A stretch of 64,000 nucleotides of DNA from JBBWZH01 sp035544115 (GTDB lineage Bacteria; Actinomycetota; Actinomycetes; Mycobacteriales; CADCTP01), in assembly GCA_963714145.1 (NCBI GenBank), contig OY970235.1, forward strand, positions 2,418,001 through 2,482,000. The letters run 5' to 3'. The position numbers were made by a program, and so were the translations under genes. Of the stretch, positions 17,493 to 25,284 are shown one piece after another. The number at the start of each line of letters is the position of its first letter. Position 1 is the first letter of the stretch. Below the pieces are notes generated by a model. The model was not told the DNA's origin. It saw only the letters and a program-made list of their open reading frames with translations, and searched no databases.

Positions 17493-18839
17493 ATGGGGAA
17501 TCGGATGCTGGTGCCGTTCGCTGGTGCCGGTTCGGGGGTCGGGCCGCTCAGCTGGGGCCAGCAACTCATGTGGAACGCCATCCAGCGCTGGGATTCGTCC
17601 CTGGCGCTGGGTGGGGTGAGCCCGCTGCAGGACGGGATGACCACCAAGGACGTCGCGGCGGCGCTCAGCTTCATCATGAGCCGGCACCAGTCGCTTCGGA
17701 CCCGGATCGTCGCGGGCCCGGACGGGGTACTCCGGCAGGAGGTGGCCGGCGCCGGCGAGATCGTGCTGGAGCTGGTCGACGTGCCGGCCGGGGCGGACCC
17801 GGCGGCGGTGGCCGAGCGGGTCCGGGACCGGTTCCACGGCGTGCAGTTCGAGTACGCGAACGAGTGGCCGGTGCGGATGGCGGTGATCCGGGTCGACGGC
17901 GCGCCGGTCTACCTGGTTGCCATGTACTGCCACCTCGCGTTGGACGGCTCCGGCCTGGACGCGCTGGTGGCCGACGTCGCCGGGATGGAAGGCGCCGGCC
18001 CGGTGACCGCGATCCAGCCGCTGGCGCAGGCGGAGTGGGAGACCGGCCCGGCCGGGCAGCGGCACAACGCGCGCACGCTGCGGTACTGGGACCGGCAGCT
18101 GCGGGCGATACCGGCCCGCCGGTTCAGCGCGCCGGCCGGCTGCCCACCGCCGCGGTTCCGGGAGATCCAGGCGCAGTCGCCGGCGCTCGACCTGGCCACC
18201 CGGCTGATCGCCGCCCGCACCGGTGTGGACACCCCGGCCGTGCTGCTGGCGGCCTCGGCGACCGCGCTGGCCCGGGTCACCGGCAACAGTCCCAGCGCCA
18301 TGCTGATCCTGGTCAGCAACCGGTTCCGGTCCGGCTTCGCGGACACCGTGAGCACGGTCAGCCAGCCCGGCCTGTGCGTGATCGACGTCGCCGGCGCGAC
18401 CTTCGACGAGGCGGTCGCCCGGGCCTGGCGCGCCTCGCTGAACGCGTACAAGTACGCCTACTGCGACCCGACGCAGCGGGACGCCCTGCACGCCCGGATC
18501 TCGGCCGAGCGCGGCGAGGACGTCGACATCTCCTGCTACTTCAACGACCGCCGGACGCAGGGCCCGGCCGGGCCGGTGCCGACCGCCGCGGACATTCGGG
18601 CCGCCCTGCCGGCCAGCTGGGTGCGCTGGTCGCAGACCCCGTTCGACCCGGCCAGCGAGCCGTTCTTCGTCTACGTCAACGACGTGCCCGGCACCATCGA
18701 CCTGCGGGTCAGCCTGGACACCCGGCACGTCGCCCCCGCCGACGCCGAGGCGTACGTCCGCGAGCTGGAAGCGGCCGCCGTCGCCGCCGCCCTCGACCCC
18801 ACCGCCACCACCGGCAGCCGCGGCCGCGAGCTGGTCTGA
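17493..18839 (+). CDS. Standalone condensation-domain protein (NRPS C-domain-like acyltransferase)
   Basis: 448 residues. PLSWGQQLMWNAIQ near residue 16 resembles C-domain motif C1, and ALSFIMSRHQSLRTRI resembles C2. The catalytic motif HHxxxDG appears as CHLALDGSG at about 146-152: the second, catalytic His and the Asp-Gly are kept, but the first His is Cys. Later come AASATALARVTG and DISCYFNDRR. No adenylation or carrier domain is attached or nearby, so it is not part of a visible NRPS line. Free-standing C-domain proteins include acyltransferases such as PapA-type enzymes. The substrate is unknown. A second ATG at 17505 has GGGGAA 5 nt upstream and may be the true start. Confidence 0.75.
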   Translation: MGNRMLVPFAGAGSGVGPLSWGQQLMWNAIQRWDSSLALGGVSPLQDGMTTKDVAAALSFIMSRHQSLRTRIVAGPDGVLRQEVAGAGEIVLELVDVPAGADPAAVAERVRDRFHGVQFEYANEWPVRMAVIRVDGAPVYLVAMYCHLALDGSGLDALVADVAGMEGAGPVTAIQPLAQAEWETGPAGQRHNARTLRYWDRQLRAIPARRFSAPAGCPPPRFREIQAQSPALDLATRLIAARTGVDTPAVLLAASATALARVTGNSPSAMLILVSNRFRSGFADTVSTVSQPGLCVIDVAGATFDEAVARAWRASLNAYKYAYCDPTQRDALHARISAERGEDVDISCYFNDRRTQGPAGPVPTAADIRAALPASWVRWSQTPFDPASEPFFVYVNDVPGTIDLRVSLDTRHVAPADAEAYVRELEAAAVAAALDPTATTGSRGRELV

Positions 18840-18861
18840 CCCGGCCGTCGCGAGGGCCCAC

Positions 18862-18881
18862 CCGGGCCGTGGCCGGCCCGG
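18862..18881. terminator. Short GC hairpin between convergent genes
   Basis: Arms CCGGGCC (18862-18868) and GGCCCGG (18875-18881) with a 6-nt loop lie in the 47-bp gap between the condensation-domain gene and the ThDP enzyme gene, a plausible bidirectional terminator. Confidence 0.4.
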
Positions 18882-18886
18882 ACCCG

Positions 18887-20650
18887 CTACTTCGGGGCGC
18901 AGACCACGTCGACCAGGGCGGGGTGGCCGGTGGTCAGGACGTGGTCGGCGGCGGCCCGGACGGCGGGTTGGATCGCGGCCGGGTCGGTGATCGGGCCGGT
19001 GGCCGACCAGCCGAAGCCGCGGGCGATCGCGGCGAAGTCCGGGGCGGGCGTGTCGATCGCCATGCCGATGCTGGCCCGGTCCCGGGGCGTGCCGCGCTGG
19101 CGGGCGAGCCGCTCCTGGTGTTCCCAGTCGTTGTAGTAGGCGCGGTTGTTGAACATCACCACCAGCAGCGGCAGCTCGTACCGGGCGGCCACCCAGAGCG
19201 CGCCGACGTCGAACATCAGGTCGCCGTCCGGCTGCAGGTCGACCACCAGCCGGCCGGTGCCCTTGTGCGCCAGCGCGACGCCGAGCGAGATGCCGAACTG
19301 GGTCGCGGTGCCGAGCGACCGGCCGGGGTGCCGGTATGGACGGTCGAAGTCCCAGGTGCGCAGCGCCCAGTCGGCGGCGGTGCCGGCGGTGAGCACCCAG
19401 TCGTGCTCCCGGACCACCGCCCACACGTCCTGGGCCAGCCGCGCCGTCGACACCGGCACCTCGTCGGCAAGCTTCGCCGCCTCGGTGCGCCAGCCGGTCC
19501 AGGTCAGGTCGTGCAGCTCGGCGACCCGGTCCCGCCAGGCCGCCCGCCGTTCGGCCCGGTCGGTGTCCTCAGTGGACAGGACGGACCGGCAGGCGGCCAG
19601 CAGTTGTGGCAGCGCGACCGCGGTGTCGGCGGCGACCTGGAGATCCAGCGGCAGCAGCTCGGCGTAGTCCTCGCTCCAGGACGAGATGCCGACGTCGGCG
19701 AACCCGAGGTCGAGCAGCTGGCAGCCGGGGCGCAGCCGGGAGACCACGGTGCGGCTGATCGAGTCCAGCCGCTGGGTGGCCTTGCCCTGGTCCTTGACGT
19801 CCACGAACAGCACGCAGTCGGCCTCCTCCAGGGCCGGGGTGCCGGCCGCGGCCAGCGGGTGCCGGTTCGGGAAGTTCAGCCGCCAGCCGGTGTCCACCGC
19901 GCCGGCGCCGACCAGCTCGGCCAGTTCGACCAGCCGGCCGAACGACTCCGGGTCGCGGCCCGGGTAGCCGAGCACCAGCACCGGGCGCTGCGCCGCGCAC
20001 AGCCGCTCGGCCAGCTCGCGCAGCGCGGCCGGGTCCGGGGCCAGCCGGGACGGCGCCGCGGCCATCCGCGCCAGGTCGTCCAGCGGCACCGGCGCGGTCA
20101 GCGGATCTTCCTGCAGGCCCGCGTCCAGGGCCACGTAGACCGGGCCGCGCGGCTCGCTGGTGGCCACCCGGTGCGCCCGGGCCAGCACCGACGGCACCGA
20201 GGCGAGCGAGCGCGGCTCGTGATCCCACTTGGTGAACGCGCGGACCGCCTCGCCCTGCACGTTGGCCGAGTGGATCCAGTCGATGTTGGGCCGGCGCCGG
20301 TCGTGCGCGGCCGGGCCGGAACCGCCGAGGACGAGCACCGGCGCCCGGTCCAGGTAGGCGTAGTAGACGCCCATCGTGCCGTGCAGCAGGCCGACCAGGT
20401 CGTGCAGCAGCACCGCCATCGGCCGGCCGCTGGCCTTCGCGTACCCGTGCGCCAGCGCGACCGCGACCTTCTCGTGTGGACACTCGATCATCGTGATCTC
20501 GTCGCCGCCGTAGTTCACCAGCGAGTCGTGCAGGCCGCGGAACGAGGAGCCCGGGTTCAGCGCCACGTACGGCAACTCCAGCCGGCGCAGCACATCGACC
20601 ATCAGGTCCGAGCCCCACTGCGGCTGCTGGTACGGCGCGTAGTTGGTCAT
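18887..20650 (-). CDS. Thiamine-diphosphate-dependent enzyme (benzoylformate decarboxylase/acetolactate synthase superfamily), paralogue 1
   Basis: 587 residues from the ATG at 20650 (GGGGAGG upstream). The PYR domain has NPGSSFRGLHDSLVNYGG and the conserved cofactor-activating Glu in CPHEKVAVALAHGYAKASG (about residue 58). The central domain contains the VLVLGYPGRD region. The PP domain has the metal/ThDP motif PDGDLMF then FNNRAYYND (about 475-510), where the usual GDG is PDG. The family performs non-oxidative decarboxylation or ligation of 2-keto acids. Position next to an aldehyde dehydrogenase suggests a 2-keto acid to aldehyde to acid sequence. It is the last gene of the left-going operon and parallels the paralogue at 22.2-24.0 kb. 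Confidence 0.85.
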   Translation of the reverse strand: MTNYAPYQQPQWGSDLMVDVLRRLELPYVALNPGSSFRGLHDSLVNYGGDEITMIECPHEKVAVALAHGYAKASGRPMAVLLHDLVGLLHGTMGVYYAYLDRAPVLVLGGSGPAAHDRRRPNIDWIHSANVQGEAVRAFTKWDHEPRSLASVPSVLARAHRVATSEPRGPVYVALDAGLQEDPLTAPVPLDDLARMAAAPSRLAPDPAALRELAERLCAAQRPVLVLGYPGRDPESFGRLVELAELVGAGAVDTGWRLNFPNRHPLAAAGTPALEEADCVLFVDVKDQGKATQRLDSISRTVVSRLRPGCQLLDLGFADVGISSWSEDYAELLPLDLQVAADTAVALPQLLAACRSVLSTEDTDRAERRAAWRDRVAELHDLTWTGWRTEAAKLADEVPVSTARLAQDVWAVVREHDWVLTAGTAADWALRTWDFDRPYRHPGRSLGTATQFGISLGVALAHKGTGRLVVDLQPDGDLMFDVGALWVAARYELPLLVVMFNNRAYYNDWEHQERLARQRGTPRDRASIGMAIDTPAPDFAAIARGFGWSATGPITDPAAIQPAVRAAADHVLTTGHPALVDVVCAPK

Positions 20651-20675
20651 CTCCGGTCCTCCCCGCGGCGCTGGC

Positions 20676-22217
20676 TCACCAGAGGGTGACCGCGACCGTC
20701 TTCTCCCGGGTGTACGAGAGCAGCTCGTCCAGCGAGCCCTCCTTACCCAGCCCGCTGGCCTTCCAGCCACCGAACGGCGTGCCGGCCGGCTTGCGCCCGG
20801 TGCCGTTCACGTAGACGTAGCCGGCCTGCACGGCCCGGGCCACCCGGTGCGCGGTGGACAGGTCGCTGGTCCAGACGTTCGCGGTCAGTCCGAACGGGAC
20901 GGAGTTGGCCCGGGCGATCACGTCGTCCACATCCCGCCAGCGCAGCACCGACATCACCGGGCCGAACACCTCCTCGCGGGCCACCGTCATCCCGTCGGTC
21001 ACCGAGAGCAGCGTCGGCTCGACGTAGAAGCCACGGTCCACACCGGACGGTCGGCCGCCGCCGAACTCGACGGTGGCACCGTCGGCCCGGGCGCCGTCGA
21101 TGAACGCCAGCACCCGCCGGTAGTGCGCGCCGAACGCCAGCGGGCCGATGTCGGTGGCCGGATCCAGCGGCGGGCCGACCCGCAGCTCGGCCAGCCGGGC
21201 CAGCAACGCGGCCAGGAAGGGTGCCCTGATCTCCTCGTGCACGAACAGCCGCGACGTCGACCCGCAGGACTGCCCGTTGCACCGGGCCAGGTTCATCCCG
21301 GCCACCGCGGCCCGGGCGGCCCGGGCCGGGTCCACGTCCGGGAACACGATGATCGGGTTCTTGCCGCCGAGTTCCAGGCTGACGTGCTTGATCCCGGCCG
21401 CCGCCGCGGCCAGTACCGCCTGCCCGGTCGGCACCGAGCCGGTGAACGCGATCCGCGGTACGCCCGGGTGCGCGGCCAGCGCCGCGCCCGCGTCGGCACC
21501 GGTCCCGGTCACCACGTTCAGCACGCCCGGCGGCAACACCTCGGCGGCGAGCCGACCCAGCGCCAGCGCGGACAGCGAGGTCTGCTCGCCCGGCTTCAGC
21601 ACCACCGCGTTGCCGGCGGCCAGCGGCGCGGCCACCTTTCCGGCGGCGAACTTGAACGGGTGGTTGAACGGCACGATCCGGCCGGCCACCCCGTACGGCT
21701 CGCGCACGGTGAACGCCAGGGTGTCCGAAGTGGACGGTATGGTCACGCCCTTGGTCTCACCGGCCAGCCCGGCGAAGTAGCGGATCTCCCGCACCGCGCC
21801 GGTCACATCCGGGCGCATCCCGGCGATCGGGTTGCCGGAGTCCAGCACGTCGAGCCGGGCCAGTTCGTCCGCCCGGTCGGTGATCGCGGTGGCCAGCCGG
21901 TCCAGCAGCGCGGCCCGGCGCTCCCAGCCGAGCTCGGCCCACTCCGCGGCGGCCGCGGTGGCCGCTGCCACCGCCGCGTCGATGTCGGGCGCACCGCCGG
22001 CCGGCACCCGGCCGATCACCTCCTCGGTGGCCGGGTCGACGCTCTCCAGCCAGCCACCGCCGGCCGCCTCGACCTCGGCACCCCCGATCACCATCCGGTA
22101 GCTGGGTACAGAACCGCTGGCCGGGCCGGCTGCCGTTCCGGCTGAACCGCCGGCCGCTCGCGCCGCCGTTTCCGAACCGTCGGCAGGTCCGGCCGGGTCG
22201 CCCGTGGTGGTGGTCAT
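20676..22217 (-). CDS. NAD(P)-dependent aldehyde dehydrogenase
   Basis: 513 residues. The active-site Glu lies in LELGGKNP (about 280) and the nucleophilic Cys in NGQSCGSTSR (about 318); FTGSVPTG (Rossmann), EEVFGPV and PFGGWKASGLGKEG near the end complete the ALDH signature. The first 40 residues are low-complexity Ala/Gly/Thr, and Met42 (MVIGGAEVEA, nt 22094) is an alternative start, but the ATG at 22217 overlaps the stop of the upstream ThDP gene (ATGA), which supports the longer form. It should oxidise the aldehyde product of the flanking ThDP enzymes, for example an aromatic aldehyde to its acid. Confidence 0.93.
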   Translation of the reverse strand: MTTTTGDPAGPADGSETAARAAGGSAGTAAGPASGSVPSYRMVIGGAEVEAAGGGWLESVDPATEEVIGRVPAGGAPDIDAAVAAATAAAAEWAELGWERRAALLDRLATAITDRADELARLDVLDSGNPIAGMRPDVTGAVREIRYFAGLAGETKGVTIPSTSDTLAFTVREPYGVAGRIVPFNHPFKFAAGKVAAPLAAGNAVVLKPGEQTSLSALALGRLAAEVLPPGVLNVVTGTGADAGAALAAHPGVPRIAFTGSVPTGQAVLAAAAAGIKHVSLELGGKNPIIVFPDVDPARAARAAVAGMNLARCNGQSCGSTSRLFVHEEIRAPFLAALLARLAELRVGPPLDPATDIGPLAFGAHYRRVLAFIDGARADGATVEFGGGRPSGVDRGFYVEPTLLSVTDGMTVAREEVFGPVMSVLRWRDVDDVIARANSVPFGLTANVWTSDLSTAHRVARAVQAGYVYVNGTGRKPAGTPFGGWKASGLGKEGSLDELLSYTREKTVAVTLW

Positions 22218-23995
22218 TCGGGTGCCGTCCGGACGTGGACGACCGCGACGGCGCCGGCGGTCGCCGCGGCCACCGCCTCGGCCAGGGCCGGGCCGAGCGC
22301 GTCCGGGTCGGTGATCGGCCCGGTGGACCAGCAGCCGTAGGCCCGGGCCAGGGTGGCGATATCGATGGCCGGGTCAGCCACCCGGACGCCGATGCCGCGG
22401 TTGGCCGCCGGCCGGCCGCGGTCGGCGGCGATCTGGGCCTGGTGCGCCTCGTCGTTGTAGAGCGAGCCGTTGTCGTTCACCACGACCAGCGCGGGGATGC
22501 GGTGGTGCACCGCCGTCCACAGTGCACTCGGCGCCATCAGCAGGTCACCGTCGCCGAGGATGCCGACGCCGAGCCGGCCGGTGTCGCGGGCCGCCAGCGC
22601 GCCGCCGACCAGGGCGCCCGGGCCGTATCCGACACCGCCGCCGCCGGAGTCGCCGAGGTAGCCGCCGGCGCCGTCGAACTGCCAGACCCCGGTCGGCCAG
22701 GTACGGGTATTGCGGACGCAGAGCAGGTGTGGCACGCCGGCCACGGCCCGCCAGGTCTCGGCCACCATCCGGGCCGGCGCGATCGGCCGGTCGTGCCAGC
22801 GGGCCAGCCGGGCGTCGTCCCGGCGCCGCCGGTCGGCCCCGGCGGCCCGCACCCGGTCCGCCCGGGCCGCCGCGGCATCCCGGTCGACCAGCGGGCGGAC
22901 CGCGTCCAGCAGGGCCCGGGCACCGGCCAGCGGGTCGCCCAGCAGGTGCGCCGCCCGACCGATCGGGGTGGCGCCGACGTGCGACCACGATCGCCGGCCG
23001 AGATCGCCGAGCGAGACGTCGATGACGGTGGGCGTCGGGCCCGGGCCACTGCCGTTGCGGGACCGGCCGCGGGTCCGCAGCAGCCCACCGATGTCGGCCA
23101 CGTCGACGGCGATCACCAGGTCCGCGCCGGCCAGCGCGGCCGGGTCGCCGGTGCGGTTGAGCGGGTGCGCGGTCGGGAAGCTGACCACGTTCCGGTCGTC
23201 GACGTAGCCGGCGCCGAGCAGTTCGGCCAGTTCGACCAGCACCGGGGTGGCGGCCGGATCCCAGCCGAGCCGGCCGCCGACCAGCACCGGGTTGGTCGCC
23301 CGGGCGCAGAGCCGGGCCGCCGCGACGACCGCGTCCGGGGCCGGCACCGGCGGCGGGACCGGCGCGAACCCGGCCAGGTCCGGCACCTGCACCGAATCGT
23401 CCACAATGGACTCCTGCACGGCCGCGTCCAGCGACACGTAGGCGGGCCCGGCCGGCGGGCCGGCCGCGCGGCGGAACGCGCGCAGCACATCGGTCACCGC
23501 GGCCGCCGCGGTCGGCGGCTCGGCATCCCAGACGACGTAGTCGCGCACCAGCTGGGCCTGGGTGGTCGCGGAGTGGGTCCAGTCGACCGGCCGGCGGGCG
23601 GCCGGGTCGGCCGGCCCGCTGCCGCCGAGCACCAGCACCGGGGCCCGGTCGCAGTACGCGTCGTAGACGGCCATCGTGGCGTGCATCAGCCCGACCAGGT
23701 CGTGCACGACCGCGACCCCGACCGCGCGGGCCGCCTTGGCCCAGCCGTGCGCCAGCGCGACCGCGATCTCCTCGTGCAGGCAGAGCAGCAGCTGCGGGTC
23801 GGCGTTGCCGCCGTGGTTGACCACCGAGTCGTGCAGCCCGCGGAAGCTGGAGCCCGGCGTCATCGGCAGGTACCGCACGCCCAGCGCCCGCAGCAGGTCC
23901 ACCAGCACGTCGCTGGCGTACCGGGCACCGCCCGGGCCGGGCTCCGGACGGTCCACCGACCCCGGCCCGGCCACCGAAACCGGCTGCCCGGTCAT
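22214..23995 (-). CDS. Thiamine-diphosphate-dependent enzyme, paralogue 2
   Basis: 593 residues, related along its length to the enzyme at 18.9-20.7 kb. It shares TPGSSFRGLHDSVVNHGG, the Glu in CLHEEIAVALAHGWAKA (about residue 71) and the SLDAAVQES segment. It keeps the canonical ThDP motif GDGDLLM then VNDNGSLYND (about 480-512), which paralogue 1 has altered. The two may form a hetero-oligomer or act on different keto acids. Its stop overlaps the aldehyde dehydrogenase start by ATGA. Directly upstream of its ATG is a 116-bp tandem repeat that separates it from the AAA ATPase gene, so it may have its own promoter or a long untranslated leader. Confidence 0.85.
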   Translation of the reverse strand: MTGQPVSVAGPGSVDRPEPGPGGARYASDVLVDLLRALGVRYLPMTPGSSFRGLHDSVVNHGGNADPQLLLCLHEEIAVALAHGWAKAARAVGVAVVHDLVGLMHATMAVYDAYCDRAPVLVLGGSGPADPAARRPVDWTHSATTQAQLVRDYVVWDAEPPTAAAAVTDVLRAFRRAAGPPAGPAYVSLDAAVQESIVDDSVQVPDLAGFAPVPPPVPAPDAVVAAARLCARATNPVLVGGRLGWDPAATPVLVELAELLGAGYVDDRNVVSFPTAHPLNRTGDPAALAGADLVIAVDVADIGGLLRTRGRSRNGSGPGPTPTVIDVSLGDLGRRSWSHVGATPIGRAAHLLGDPLAGARALLDAVRPLVDRDAAAARADRVRAAGADRRRRDDARLARWHDRPIAPARMVAETWRAVAGVPHLLCVRNTRTWPTGVWQFDGAGGYLGDSGGGGVGYGPGALVGGALAARDTGRLGVGILGDGDLLMAPSALWTAVHHRIPALVVVNDNGSLYNDEAHQAQIAADRGRPAANRGIGVRVADPAIDIATLARAYGCWSTGPITDPDALGPALAEAVAAATAGAVAVVHVRTAPE

Positions 23996-24000
23996 AGCGC

Positions 24001-24272
24001 CTCAGTCCAGACGCCGCTGCGCTCCGCTGTGCTCACTGTGCTAGCCGTTCGCTGCGCTGCGCGCCAGACGCGACGTCTTCCCTCGGCCCCGCGCAGCGAC
24101 TTCGTCGGCGCGTTGCCTCAGTCCAGACGCCGCTGCGCTCCGCTGTGCTCACTGTGCTAGCCGTTCGCTTCGCGGAGCGCCAGACGCGACGTCTTCCCTC
24201 GGCCCCGCGCAGCGACTTCGTCGGCGCGTTGCCTCAGTCCAGACGCCGCTGCGCTCCGCTGTGCTCACTGTG
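24001..24272. repeat. 116-bp tandem direct repeat, about 2.3 copies
   Basis: Units 24001-24116 and 24117-24232 are nearly identical, differing mainly in a short block around 24050-24061 (GCTGCGCTGCGC versus GCTTCGCGGAGC in the second). A third copy runs 24233-24272 and then diverges. Each unit contains CCAGACG twice. The array fills the whole gap between the AAA ATPase and ThDP paralogue 2 genes, and the ATPase stop codon lies inside the partial third copy. There are no spacers or Cas genes, so it is not CRISPR. It resembles dispersed intergenic repeats of actinomycetes; its function is unknown. Confidence 0.88.
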
Positions 24273-25281
24273 TCTCCAGTTCGGCTGTGCGGCGGGCGGT
24301 GGGTTCGCGGCGGCTGGCCAGCTCGTCGGCACGGCGTGGTTCGGGTACCGGCCGCGGTGCCAGCTCGGCGATCCCGGTCGGGATGGGCTCGGCCGCCAGC
24401 CGGGTCCCGGTGCCGGCCTGGTCGAAGGCGGCCAGCAGGTCGGCCGCGGTGAGCCGGGCCGGGTCGAGCGCCAGCTCGGGACGCAGGGTCAGCGCGCCGG
24501 TGACCGACTTGCGCAGCCGGCGGCCGTCCAGCGGGCCGCAGCGGAAGGCGAGCATCCGGTGCAGCGCCGGGTCGTCGGCCAGCCCGCGCAGCCGCGGCCA
24601 CTGGCCGGCGAGCTCGGCCAGCGAGTGCGCGATGATCGCGGCCCGGGTCGGCTCGTCCGGCAGGTCGAGCCGGAGCACCAGGTCGGCCCGGGACAGGAAC
24701 GCCTCGTCCACCGCGGCCGGGAAGTTCGTCGTGGTGACCAGCACGGTGGCCGGACACCGGGCCCGCAGCAGGTCGAGACCGGCCAGCACCGCGTCGGTGG
24801 CCCGGTGCACGTCGATCGGGTTGGTCTCGAACGAGGCGGCGGCCCGGCGCACCGCCAGCGACTCCACCTCGTCCACCAGCACGATCGTGTGCGGCCGGCG
24901 GGCGGCCAGCTCCGGCAGCGTCTCGGCGAACAGCCGGGCCACCGCGCGCTGGCTCTCCCCCAGCAGTTCGCTCGGGAACGCGTGTGGGTCGATCTCGACC
25001 AGCGTGGTCGCGCCGTGCGGGGCCAGCACCCGGGCGGCGGCCTGGGCGACACCCTGCGCCAGCGTGGATTTCCCGGTGCCGGGCGGCCCGGCGAGCAGCA
25101 GCAGCCCGTGCGGCGCGCTGGCGGTGCCGGCCAGCAGCCGGCCGTGCCGCAGCGGCAGCAGCGCGCTGGCCAGCAGCCGCTCCTTCACGCCGGGCGGGGT
25201 GAGCACGGCGTCCCACGGGCCGTCGTGGTGGTCGGCCGGCAGCGCGTGCAGGCCGCTGACCCCGGGCGGCAGGATGCCCAC
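24265..25281 (-). CDS. AAA+ ATPase of Pch2/TRIP13 type
   Basis: 338 residues. Walker A GPPGTGKST (about 63-71), VEIDPHAFPSELLGES, Walker B IVLVDEVESL (about 132-141), the Pch2-like NPIDVHRATDAVLAGLDLLR helix, sensor-1 TTTNFPAAVDEAFLSRAD, and a C-terminal DGRRLRKSVTGALTL. This order matches TRIP13/Pch2, remodellers of HORMA-domain proteins that in bacteria accompany some CBASS defence operons. Here no HORMA protein, CD-NTase or effector is present: it lies 3 bp after a bicupin dioxygenase and shares its operon. It may act as a chaperone or activase for one of the metabolic enzymes. Its last codons and stop lie within the tandem repeat. Starts at GTG. Confidence 0.78.
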   Translation of the reverse strand: MGILPPGVSGLHALPADHHDGPWDAVLTPPGVKERLLASALLPLRHGRLLAGTASAPHGLLLLAGPPGTGKSTLAQGVAQAAARVLAPHGATTLVEIDPHAFPSELLGESQRAVARLFAETLPELAARRPHTIVLVDEVESLAVRRAAASFETNPIDVHRATDAVLAGLDLLRARCPATVLVTTTNFPAAVDEAFLSRADLVLRLDLPDEPTRAAIIAHSLAELAGQWPRLRGLADDPALHRMLAFRCGPLDGRRLRKSVTGALTLRPELALDPARLTAADLLAAFDQAGTGTRLAAEPIPTGIAELAPRPVPEPRRADELASRREPTARRTAELETQ

Positions 25282-25284
25282 CGG

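Noticed and set aside
16278..19424. 1048-codon minus-strand open frame across SBP1 and the condensation-domain gene
   Set aside because: It crosses three real features including the hairpin at 17312 and lacks any family signature.
17570..20689. 1039-codon plus-strand open frame over the condensation and ThDP genes
   Set aside because: Arg/Gly/Pro-rich shadow frame; the coded families are clear in the other frames.
24001..24272. CRISPR array
   Set aside because: The repeats are 116 bp, contiguous and without variable spacers, and no cas gene is present.
24265..25281. CBASS or other anti-phage defence locus based on the Pch2-like ATPase
   Set aside because: No HORMA protein, CD-NTase or nuclease/effector lies nearby; all neighbours are metabolic.
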